64,000 bases of DNA, from contig NZ_JAHLEB010000001.1 in NCBI RefSeq assembly GCF_018861735.1, positions 1 through 64,000 of the forward strand, written 5' to 3'. Origin of the DNA: Clostridium lacusfryxellense. GTDB lineage: Bacteria > Bacillota > Clostridia > Clostridiales > Clostridiaceae. How positions within the stretch are numbered: the stretch's first letter is position 1; every line of letters starts with the position of its first letter. The position numbers were made by a program, and so were the translations under genes. Of this stretch, positions 8,297-15,204 are shown piece after piece. The notes under the pieces were generated by a model. The model was not told where the DNA came from. It saw only the letters and a program-made list of their open reading frames with translations, and made no database searches.

Positions 8297-8683
8297 CTAT
8301 TTCTCATACAATTCTATAGGTAAATTATCTGGGTCACTAAAGAAAGTGAATTTTTTACTTGTAATCTCATCAATCCTAATCTTCTCAGTGATTATATTTT
8401 TATCAGTTAGTTCTTTTATTGCGTCATCAATGTTGTCTACCTCAAAAGCAAGATGCCTTAGTCCTCTTGATTCAGGATAACTCGATCTTTCAGGCGAATT
8501 AGGAAAAGAAAATAATTCGATTTGATATTCAGGCCCAACAGCTAAGTCGAGCTTATATGATTGCCTTTCTTTTCTGTATATTTCCTTAATGATTTTTAAA
8601 CCTAGAATCTGGACATAAAATTCTTTGGATTTTTCATAATTTGAACAGATAATAGCTATATGGTGAATTTTATTTAATTTCAT
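8297..8683 (-). CDS. VOC-superfamily (glyoxalase-like) protein
   Basis: The 128-residue protein is a single vicinal oxygen chelate domain pair: IHHIAIICSNYEKSKEFY, LGLKIIKE, IELFSFP, LRHLAFEVDN and FTFFSDPDNLPIELYE. Metal ligands are likely the His of IHHIAI, Glu of IELF, His of RHLAFEV and Glu of IELYE, as in glyoxalase I-like enzymes. The start is set at ATG 8683: the next in-frame ATG upstream (8698) overlaps the GGAGGA ribosome binding site that serves 8683. The gene is bracketed by the two copies of the non-coding repeat. The substrate is unknown; the gene may be lactoylglutathione-lyase-like in name only. Confidence 0.85.
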   Translation of the reverse strand: MKLNKIHHIAIICSNYEKSKEFYVQILGLKIIKEIYRKERQSYKLDLAVGPEYQIELFSFPNSPERSSYPESRGLRHLAFEVDNIDDAIKELTDKNIITEKIRIDEITSKKFTFFSDPDNLPIELYEK

Positions 8684-8730
8684 TATTATATCCTCCATGT
8701 GTTATATTTTGTAAGTGCTTTTAAAGCAAA

Positions 8731-8829
8731 TAAAAAGAATCGATTAGTTACATCGATTCTCTTAATAGTATATATTAAATTTATATTTAATTAAAGGGGG
8801 ACTCTAATTAAAAATCAATTATTATCTAT
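8731..8829 (-). ncRNA. Candidate small RNA, copy B (C-rich loop, own terminator)
   Basis: This is the counterpart of the 8117-8218 element. A TATAAT box (8836-8841, minus strand) precedes about 100 nt with an AU stem closing a GAGUCCCCCUU loop (8789-8810) and a terminator-like hairpin (stem arms 8737-8745 and 8752-8760) followed by UUUUUA. Compared with copy A, four positions on one arm of the terminator stem change together with their partners, so pairing is kept; this covariation argues for an RNA. It lies upstream of the VOC gene, so a leader/attenuator role is the alternative. Confidence 0.5.
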
Positions 8830-8852
8830 GTATTAATTATAACAAGTATTTG

Positions 8853-8868
8853 TGTCATTAAAGTGACG
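8853..8868. promoter_or_regulatory. Palindromic operator-like site (copy B)
   Basis: TGTCA-N6-TGACG, at the same distance from the predicted start as the site in copy A. Confidence 0.4.
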
Positions 8869-8977
8869 AAACTAAGAATTAATTGTAAATTATGAGCTAT
8901 TTTATTTATAATGTTAATAATGTTCTATATATTTAGATGAAAATTGAATTAGTATAGATTTTGTAGTATTATGTATA

Positions 8978-8983
8978 TATAAT
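8978..8983 (+). promoter_or_regulatory. -10 box TATAAT for a candidate ncRNA
   Basis: A consensus TATAAT in the context TGTATATATAAT, 7-8 bases before the predicted RNA start at about 8991. The -35 region (about 8955-8960) is weak. Confidence 0.45.
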
Positions 8984-8990
8984 ATTTTTT

Positions 8991-9078
8991 AGCGGTTGGA
9001 CAAACTGAGGTCTAGTTTGATTCCGAGAAATTTGTTTCTAGGGTGGGAAACTCTTATTAGAGTTTCCCACCTTTTTTG
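8991..9078 (+). ncRNA. Candidate ~85-nt structured RNA or leader
   Basis: No reading frame covers this GC-richer island in an AT-rich spacer. It folds by eye into three hairpins: CAAACT/AGTTTG (9001-9019), AGAAA/TTTCT (9026-9039), and a perfect 13-bp terminator stem (9042-9054 with 9059-9071) followed by TTTTTTG and more Ts. A consensus -10 box lies just upstream. It could be a free small RNA or the leader of the small membrane protein gene at 9165. It does not match a riboswitch class I can recall. Confidence 0.55.
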
Positions 9079-9080
9079 TT
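9042..9080 (+). terminator. Strong intrinsic terminator
   Basis: A 13-bp perfect stem with a TATT loop and a long T-run, ending the candidate RNA. Confidence 0.9.
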
Positions 9081-9164
9081 TTTTTATTTTTTAATGCTTA
9101 AATTTATTAATAGAATCATTTGGTGTATAAGTGTGTGCATTAAATATTTAATGGAGGTAATAAT

Positions 9165-9302
9165 ATGGAGGCCCAAGATATACTTGTAGTTGTTCTTTGC
9201 GTAATAATGGTTTCAGGATTTGTTTATGTTAATTTTATTTTTCCAAAACAAGTTGAAAAAGAAAAAAAACTAAAAAAAGAAAATGAGATAAATAAAAAAT
9301 AG
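9165..9302 (+). CDS. 45-residue single-TM protein
   Basis: This short gene encodes one membrane helix (about residues 6-27, ILVVVLCVIMVSGFVYVNFIF-like at positions 9180-9242) followed by a Lys/Glu-rich cytoplasmic tail. ATG 9165 follows ATGGAGGT by seven bases. Small one-helix proteins with a charged tail often modulate a membrane partner; no partner is evident here. It lies 90 bp behind the candidate ncRNA. Confidence 0.6.
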   Translation: MEAQDILVVVLCVIMVSGFVYVNFIFPKQVEKEKKLKKENEINKK

Positions 9303-9376
9303 GTGATTAAGTTCTACATAATTAATATATATTAATGACTCCTACAAATACCTTTAATAGGTTTTCACGGGAGTTT

Positions 9377-9787
9377 TTAATCAAATAAAGAAAGTTGAGT
9401 GTTTCCATATCCTAGCGTGTACCCCTTGATGATATCTTCCATTTTATAGAGCAAACCATATAATCGGTGGGAGTTAATAAGTTCCAAAGCACCTCTGGTT
9501 AAGCGGTATTCTTTTTCATATGGATTGTAGGGATCACTCATTGAACCTGTAGCAATTACGCCGGTTTTACGTTTGGATTTAAGATCACGTTCAATTATGG
9601 ATAGGGTATTAACCTTGGCCCTTATTTCATCAAAATTATCTATATGATAACAGTCACTGCGGCTATCACAATAAATACATCCATGGCAACAACCTTTATA
9701 TATATTCATATTATAATTATGACCAAACCAACGATCATTAGTATTGGAGTAATTAGAGATAATTTTTTTTGCTGGAATAAATCTCAT
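9377..9787 (-). pseudogene. SPL-family radical SAM protein with large internal deletion
   Basis: The 136 residues consist of the N-terminus of a spore-photoproduct-lyase-like radical SAM protein (FIPAKKIISNY, WFGHNYNMNIYKG, the CX3CX2C cluster motif CCHGCIYC, then TGSMSDPYNPYEK and LTRGALELIN) joined directly to what looks like the family's C-terminal end (YKMEDIIKGY...YGNTQLSLF). Family members are about 290 residues, so roughly 150 residues of the barrel are missing while the frame is kept. There is no ribosome binding site before the ATG. I judge it inactive, though the iron-sulfur motif remains. Confidence 0.75.
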
Positions 9788-9801
9788 ATTACGGAGTTTT
9801 C

Positions 9802-9858
9802 AATTTCAACCTTATACCTCAATTTAAACTTTATACCTCAATTTCAACTTTATACCTC
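9802..9858. repeat. Three tandem 19-bp repeats at the 3' end of the GyrI-like gene
   Basis: Copies at 9802-9820, 9821-9839 and 9840-9858 differ by one or two bases. The stop codon of the GyrI-like gene lies in the middle copy, so the repeat duplicates the gene's last codons (KVEIEV-type) past the stop. Confidence 0.9.
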
Positions 9859-10454
9859 AATACTGTTTTAAGCTTTAGGGGCTCGATTCTACGAGGGTCT
9901 GAAAGGTATATTTCTCGATGTTTTAAAGAAATTCTTTTATACCCATTATTATTACAAAACTGATCCATCATTTCAAAGCTTGTGGGCTCAGTAGCGTAGC
10001 TTCCTAAATGAAGCATTTGGCAACATAAACCCTCAGCTATCGTAGTATATTCAATTTTATCAAGATAGATGTTTGGCTTTTTATTTTTTGTTTGAGATAT
10101 AAATTGTTTAAATAAATCGATAGTTAAAAAATCAGGCTGACGTATCATAATTTTATATTTAAAGTTGCTTTTATCAGTGGATGGCAATGTTTTATCAACT
10201 AAATCCCATACACCTTCAAGAGGGAATACAGTGTAATCATAATAATCATTAGGAATATTATCGCTTTTGTATGACATCTTCACTGCATAACTAAAACTGT
10301 AAAGTGCAGAAGTGGCAAGTGCAAATTGATCGTTATTTGGATCTCCAGTGCCGTTAATTATAACAAAATTTATTGAAGGTACGCGAATGATAGATGGTGT
10401 TTTTTTAGGAACATATAAGTCCTTATAAGCTTTTTTATATTCTAATTTAGCCAT
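9831..10454 (-). CDS. GyrI-like small-molecule-binding domain protein
   Basis: The 207-residue protein resembles the stand-alone GyrI-like/SAV2336-type family: an opening KLEYKKAYKDLYVPKK, PSINFVIINGTGDPN, a central FPLEGVWD, and a C-terminal EYTTIAEGLCCQMLHLGSY and YLSDPRR block. Such domains bind small hydrophobic or cationic ligands and in this form have no DNA-binding part. The gene is divergent from the UPF0182 gene and upstream of the deleted radical SAM gene on the same strand (43 bp apart). Its 3' end carries the tandem 19-bp repeats. Confidence 0.8.
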   Translation of the reverse strand: MAKLEYKKAYKDLYVPKKTPSIIRVPSINFVIINGTGDPNNDQFALATSALYSFSYAVKMSYKSDNIPNDYYDYTVFPLEGVWDLVDKTLPSTDKSNFKYKIMIRQPDFLTIDLFKQFISQTKNKKPNIYLDKIEYTTIAEGLCCQMLHLGSYATEPTSFEMMDQFCNNNGYKRISLKHREIYLSDPRRIEPLKLKTVLRYKVEIEV

Positions 10455-10504
10455 TATTTATGCCTCTTTTCCTTTTATACTTAAGTTAGTATATCATTTT
10501 TAAA

Positions 10505-10527
10505 TTGACAACAGTATGTCATGTTAT
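10505..10527 (+). promoter_or_regulatory. Possible promoter with TTGACA box upstream of UPF0182 gene
   Basis: A consensus TTGACA (10505-10510) lies in the divergent spacer, with AT-rich TAAATA-like -10 candidates about 16 bases downstream. The -10 is not well defined. Confidence 0.3.
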
Positions 10528-10638
10528 AAATATTAAATAAATTATAAAGTATTTTATTAAAAGGGTAAATATAGGATATAATGTATACATATAATATGCT
10601 AATTAAAAAGTTTTAAAAAATGAATAAGAGGGGATTTT

Positions 10639-13362
10639 ATGAATAAAAAAATGAAATTTGTTATATCATCTGTAATTATAATTCTAATTGTATGTTTATT
10701 TTCACTAGGTAGCATAGCTCAATTTGTTATTAATATTGAGTGGTTTAAAAAAGTAGGGTATCTTTCGGTATACTTTACAAAGATACTTACAGTATCTAAA
10801 CTTATGGTACCTATTTTTATACTAAGTTATGTTGGTATATGGTTATACTATAAGAGCATCAAAAAGAGTATAATCCACTTGAAAAAAGTAGTTGAGGTAA
10901 ATACAAAAAAAACAGCAATTGAAAATAAGATTTTTATTGCTTCCAATTTAATTTTTTCCTTAATATTTTCTTTTGTTTTTGCATCTACACATTGGAATAT
11001 GCTTCTTCAATTTATAAATGCAGTTAGTTTTAATGTGAAAGATCCTATTTTTAACATGGATGTATCTTTCTATATTTTCAAACTTCCATTAATAGTATCT
11101 CTATATAGATTTGTAATGTCGCTATTAGTATTCATGGTTATTATTAAAGTAGTAGTTTTCTTTGTATTTAAAGCAAAGGATAGTGTTTATGTAGGGAAAT
11201 TATCAAATCCTTTTCAACATTTCAAGGAATTTGGTAAGGAACTTTATATATTCGAAGGAAGACAGCTTGCAATAATATCTTCACTTATAGCGCTTTTCCT
11301 ATCACTAGGATTTTTAATAAATTCATTTAATTTAGTGTATAGCCCTAGGGGTGTTGCATACGGAGCAAGCTATACGGATGTTCATGTTACATTACTATTT
11401 TATAAAGTATCTATTGTGGCTTGTGTACTTGCAGCAGTAGTAATCTTTATGAGTGTTTTAGGAAAAAAGGTAAAGCCTATAGTAATTTCAATTATTGCTA
11501 TGATATTAATAAGCGTTGTAGAGGGAATAACAGCAGTTGTAGTTCAAAGCAGTATTGTAATGCCAAATGAAAAGCAATTAGAAAAACCATATATTCAAAA
11601 TAATATTAATTATACAAAAAAAGCATTTAATATAGATAATATAACTACAACAACATTCAATGTGAAAAACGATTTGAAACAAGAGGATGTTTCAGATAAT
11701 CAGAAGACGATAAATAATATTAGAATAAATTCAACTAAGCAGGCACTCGAATTTTATAATCAAGTTCAAATATTAAGATATTACTATAATTTTAGTGATA
11801 TAGATGTAGATAGATATAAAATAAACAATAAGTATAGTCAGGTGTTTCTTGCAGCAAGAGAAATAGATTCAAAATCATTAACTCCAAAGACTTGGCAAAA
11901 TACTCACATGATTTATACACATGGATATGGTGTTGTAATGAGTAATGTAAATAAAGTTACGCAAGAAGGCCAGCCTGATTTTGTAATTAAAGATATGCCT
12001 ATTGCAAACAGCACAAATATTAAATTAACTAATCCAAGAATTTATTTTGGTGAACAAACAGATGAGTATGCATTAGTAAATACTAATGTAAGTGAATTTG
12101 ACTATCCTCAAGGTGAATCTAACAAAATAACAAATTATGACGGGAAAGCCGGAATTGAGATGAATTTGGCTAATAAACTTCTGTTTGCAATAAATAATGG
12201 AGAATTAAATTTTCTATTATCTAGGGATATTAAGAGTACAAGTAAAATACTTATTAATAGAAATGTAGTTGAAAGGGCAAAGACTATAGCTCCATTTTTA
12301 ACTTATGACAAAGATCCATATGTTGTTATAAGTGGAGGAAAATTGTACTATATAATTGATGCTTACACTACATCAACTAAATATCCGTACTCGCAACCAC
12401 AAGGTGGAGTAAACTATATTCGGAATTCAGTTAAAGTTGTAATTGATGCTTATGATGGAACTACCAATTTTTATATAGCAGATGCAACTGATCCAATTGT
12501 GTTAACTTATTCAAAAATGTTCCCTAAGCTTTTTAAGAGTATATCAGATGTTCCCGCTGACTTAAAAGCACATTTTAGATATCCATCTGATATATTTAAT
12601 ATTCAAAGCGCGGTCCTTGGAAAATATCATGTAACTGATCCTGGAGTCTTTTATAGTGGTGAAGATATTTGGGATGTTTCTAAAAATGCAACATCTGTAG
12701 GTGGGGAAGTTAAAACTACGGTTCCGCCATACCTTGTAGAAAAATTACCAGGAACAGACAGTGAAGAAATGGTACTTCAACAATATTTTAATATAAAGGA
12801 TAAATATAATATGACAGCAATATTAGGGGCTAGAATGGATGTGGGAAATTATGGTAAGCTATTCCTGAATAAATTCCCAGCATCAGAAACAACAGTTTAT
12901 AGTCCGTTCCTATTTAAGCAGAGGATAAGTCAAGATACTACAATTTCAGCTCAGCTTTCTTTATGGAACACAGGTGGGTCTGAAGTGCAGTATGGAGATA
13001 CCGTAATTTTACCGATAAAGAACTCACTTCTTTATATTGAACCTCTTTATTTAAGAGCTAGTGGGGCAAATAGTATTCCAGAAATGAAAAAAATAATAAT
13101 TTCTTACAACAGTAAGCTCTTGATGGTAGATAATATTGAAAGTGGATTACAGCAGATATTTAACTTTAAGGCACCAAATACAGTAGTTAAAGGTGGAGAG
13201 AGTACTACTACAACTCCATTAAGCGAAACTAATATTAAACAAATTAAGCAGGCAAATGATTTATATAATAAGGCACTTGAAGCTCAAAAAAACCTAGATT
13301 GGGCACAATATGGAGAATATATCAAACAACTTGGAACGCTTCTAAAACAATTAGATAAATAA
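10639..13362 (+). CDS. UPF0182 family large membrane protein
   Basis: The 907-residue protein belongs to UPF0182 (COG1615), large integral membrane proteins of unknown function. About seven hydrophobic segments occupy the first 300 residues; the rest (about 310-880) is a large extracytoplasmic part with the family's typical segments (NNIRI at the start, WQNTHMIYTHGYGVVMS, IYFGE, YPYSQP, FRYPSDIFNIQSAVLGKYH, and a C-terminal QLSLWNTGGSEVQYG). The end (about 860-907) is a charged helix. ATG follows GAGGGGA by six bases. A terminator follows at 13369. Confidence 0.92.
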   Translation: MNKKMKFVISSVIIILIVCLFSLGSIAQFVINIEWFKKVGYLSVYFTKILTVSKLMVPIFILSYVGIWLYYKSIKKSIIHLKKVVEVNTKKTAIENKIFIASNLIFSLIFSFVFASTHWNMLLQFINAVSFNVKDPIFNMDVSFYIFKLPLIVSLYRFVMSLLVFMVIIKVVVFFVFKAKDSVYVGKLSNPFQHFKEFGKELYIFEGRQLAIISSLIALFLSLGFLINSFNLVYSPRGVAYGASYTDVHVTLLFYKVSIVACVLAAVVIFMSVLGKKVKPIVISIIAMILISVVEGITAVVVQSSIVMPNEKQLEKPYIQNNINYTKKAFNIDNITTTTFNVKNDLKQEDVSDNQKTINNIRINSTKQALEFYNQVQILRYYYNFSDIDVDRYKINNKYSQVFLAAREIDSKSLTPKTWQNTHMIYTHGYGVVMSNVNKVTQEGQPDFVIKDMPIANSTNIKLTNPRIYFGEQTDEYALVNTNVSEFDYPQGESNKITNYDGKAGIEMNLANKLLFAINNGELNFLLSRDIKSTSKILINRNVVERAKTIAPFLTYDKDPYVVISGGKLYYIIDAYTTSTKYPYSQPQGGVNYIRNSVKVVIDAYDGTTNFYIADATDPIVLTYSKMFPKLFKSISDVPADLKAHFRYPSDIFNIQSAVLGKYHVTDPGVFYSGEDIWDVSKNATSVGGEVKTTVPPYLVEKLPGTDSEEMVLQQYFNIKDKYNMTAILGARMDVGNYGKLFLNKFPASETTVYSPFLFKQRISQDTTISAQLSLWNTGGSEVQYGDTVILPIKNSLLYIEPLYLRASGANSIPEMKKIIISYNSKLLMVDNIESGLQQIFNFKAPNTVVKGGESTTTTPLSETNIKQIKQANDLYNKALEAQKNLDWAQYGEYIKQLGTLLKQLDK

Positions 13363-13368
13363 AATATA

Positions 13369-13399
13369 AAAACAGATACAATTTTATATCTGTTTTTTA
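13369..13399 (+). terminator. Terminator after UPF0182 gene
   Basis: Stem AACAGATA (13371-13378) pairs with TATCTGTT (13387-13394), followed by TTTT. Confidence 0.75.
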
Positions 13400-13437
13400 T
13401 AGGATATACAATAATTATATAAAGGGGAAATGAAGTT

Positions 13438-13677
13438 TTGGAAAAGGATAAACTACAAGGACATATTTTGGAAGTTATTAATAATCAATTGAGGGTTAAT
13501 AACCCTAAATGTACAAATGAAGTTTTTAAAAAATTAATAGGACTTGGGTATGAAGAAGATATTGCAAAAAAGATGATTGGAGCAATTTTAGTAGGAGAAC
13601 TATACAATGTTCTGAAAAATGAGGAGCTATTTAATGAAGAAAGGTATAGTAATAATTTACATGAATTATTACTATAA
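13438..13677 (+). CDS. Small DUF1841-like protein
   Basis: The 79-residue protein (HILEVINNQLR, NPKCTNEVFKKLIGLGY, DIAKKMIGAILVGELYNVLKN) resembles the short DUF1841-type helical proteins: a pair of amphipathic helices and a conserved IGAxLxxE segment. No function is known. The start is TTG 13438, 10 bases behind AAAGGGG; an ATG at 13430 is in another frame. It lies just after the UPF0182 terminator. Confidence 0.65.
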   Translation: MEKDKLQGHILEVINNQLRVNNPKCTNEVFKKLIGLGYEEDIAKKMIGAILVGELYNVLKNEELFNEERYSNNLHELLL

Positions 13678-13793
13678 TAATCAAGGAAGGTAATATAAAT
13701 TCTAATTTTTATTTTTAACAAAACAATCATTGGACTGTACTTTTAAAACGTCGGATTCAAGTATAAATTCTGTCACATAACTCCTAATCCTGA

Positions 13794-13935
13794 CTAAGGT
13801 GTAATTGGCTAATATTTAATCCTAAGTTTATTGCAGGATTCATTAGAGTACCATCTAAATTAATCAATTTATTAAATTTGATATCGGGGAAGTCAGTTAC
13901 TAAGTTAGCTATTATTCCACCACCCAAATCTTTTA
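13794..13935 (-). pseudogene. Possible alpha/beta-hydrolase fragment
   Basis: About 45 minus-strand codons read GGGIIANLVTDFP, then INLDGTLMNP before a stop at 13794. This resembles the segment behind the nucleophile elbow of acetylhydrolase-like alpha/beta-hydrolases (a GGG...AN...INLDG pattern). The remainder of such a gene is absent. The match is short and judged by eye. Confidence 0.3.
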
Positions 13936-13971
13936 TTGATTGGTGTGTAAAATTAATAAAGGAGTGAGGGT

Positions 13972-14183
13972 ATGAAGTATGAGTATATGGTGATTAGAGT
14001 TAAAAACATTCCAAGATTTAATGATACTATAAGGTTACAAGAAGAACTCAATAATTTTGGAGAGCAAGGTTGGAACTTGTAGAATTTGCTTTCCCACCAC
14101 AAATAGGTAGCGGTTGGATGTCTAAACAAGATATAGATTCGGTAATATTCAAAAGGCAAGTTGAAAACAAAACGAAAGTCTAG
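13972..14183 (+). pseudogene. DUF4177 protein gene with one-base frameshift
   Basis: From ATG 13972 (AGGAGTGAGGG upstream) the frame gives MKYEYMVIRVKNIPRF and LNNFGEQGWNL, then stops at 14080. Shifting by one base there restores VEFAFPPQIGSGW, DIDSVIFKRQ to a stop at 14181-14183. The joined product of about 70 residues is a normal DUF4177 protein (YEY.VV...L...G..GWELV). A single missing base near 14079 is enough to explain it. Recoding or a sequencing error are alternatives. Confidence 0.7.
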
Positions 14184-14204
14184 CATAAATGCTAGGCTTT
14201 CATC
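14174..14204. terminator. Bidirectional terminator
   Basis: A 12-bp stem (14174-14185 with 14190-14201, one G-T) lies between the DUF4177 relic and the end of the convergent epimerase gene. Confidence 0.75.
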
Positions 14205-15168
14205 ATTTTAGATACTTGCTCCACTTGCTTTCGTTTTCCTCATACCACTTTATTGTTTTAATAATACCATCCTCGAGAGTTATTCTAGGACTCCAGCCCA
14301 ATTCAGTATGAATCTTTGTTATATCAGCAGTAGGTGACCACATTTCATTTTTTCTATATTCTACTGCACCGTATACGGGGATTCTATCTGTTTTCATACT
14401 TTTAAATATCATGTCCACATAGTATTTTAGAGGAAAGAGACTTCCACTAGCTATATTGAAAATAGTAGACTTTAATTTGCATTTTGCTGATAATATCAAT
14501 CCATCAATTATATTTTCAATATAACAGTAATCTCTTAATTGTTGACATGAGGTTAGCTTAACATCTTTATCCTCAAGTATTGATAGTATTATATGAGAAA
14601 AAAGCTTATGCCTATCTTCTCCTTCACCAAAAATGCCAAAGGGTCTTAAGGTTATAATATCGATATTGTTTTCTCGGGCAATCTGATGAGCCGTTATAGT
14701 AGCGGCGGCTTTAGAGCTTCCATAGATACTCACAGGTTCAGGGTTCATATCTTCCTTCATAAGATCTTTTTTATCGCCATATTCAGCGCAACTGCCTATA
14801 TTAATAAATCTTTTGCAACAATTGTCTTTTAATGCATTCAAGAGGTTAATGGTTCCTAAAATATTAATATTTGCAGCTTTAATATATTCATGTTGTGCCG
14901 AGTTTACGCCGTAAGCCGCTAGATGGAATACCATTTCAGGACATATATCCTTTATATATATTCCAACTTTAGTGTTATCAGTTATATCCACCTCATATAT
15001 TGAAATGTCCTTTAATTCATCATGAAGTCTCCAGGTTTGGGTTCCCTGTCTTCCTATAACAAATACCTCCGCACCTTCAGTCAATAACCTCTTGACTAGG
15101 TGAGATCCCATAAATCCAAATCCACCAGTTACTAATATCCTCTTACAAGTAAGACTGACTTCTTCCAT
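14203..15168 (-). CDS. NAD-dependent epimerase/dehydratase (extended SDR)
   Basis: The 321-residue protein is an extended short-chain dehydrogenase acting on nucleotide sugars. It has the dinucleotide motif TGGFGFMG (about 15-22), the LAAYG segment, a catalytic Ser (NIGSCAEYG) and the YGSSK active-site motif, then LRPFGIFGEGE and a C-terminal LGWSPRITLEDGI. The substrate (for example UDP-glucose, GDP- or dTDP-sugar) cannot be fixed. It is 36 bp downstream of the double glycosyltransferase gene and on the same strand, so the pair probably makes and attaches a sugar. The ribosome binding site is GGGAGGT. Confidence 0.88.
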   Translation of the reverse strand: MEEVSLTCKRILVTGGFGFMGSHLVKRLLTEGAEVFVIGRQGTQTWRLHDELKDISIYEVDITDNTKVGIYIKDICPEMVFHLAAYGVNSAQHEYIKAANINILGTINLLNALKDNCCKRFINIGSCAEYGDKKDLMKEDMNPEPVSIYGSSKAAATITAHQIARENNIDIITLRPFGIFGEGEDRHKLFSHIILSILEDKDVKLTSCQQLRDYCYIENIIDGLILSAKCKLKSTIFNIASGSLFPLKYYVDMIFKSMKTDRIPVYGAVEYRKNEMWSPTADITKIHTELGWSPRITLEDGIIKTIKWYEENESKWSKYLK

Positions 15169-15204
15169 ATTCTATACCTCCCGGTTTAAATATGACATAT
15201 ACGA

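Larger units (their letters stand above)
8731..8896 (-). repeat. Non-coding repeat unit, copy B
   Basis: Partner of 8117-8286; see that entry for the shared blocks. Overall identity by eye is roughly three quarters, highest in the G5 tract region and the 3' flank. Confidence 0.85.

Noticed and set aside
7078-8683. Restriction-modification system
   Set aside because: Neighbours are a VOC protein and a phosphodiesterase; no endonuclease or specificity gene is seen.
8684-8698. Upstream ATG (8698) as start of the VOC gene
   Set aside because: It overlaps the GGAGGA site that properly serves ATG 8683, and the family begins there.
9802-9858. CRISPR-like array
   Set aside because: Copies are directly adjacent without spacers and lie at a gene end.
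13790-13940. A functional alpha/beta-hydrolase gene
   Set aside because: Only about 45 codons resemble the family, with stops and no start.
2687-14183. A genomic island or prophage behind the many broken genes
   Set aside because: No integrase, transposase, attachment repeat or tRNA was found; the decay may be ordinary gene loss.
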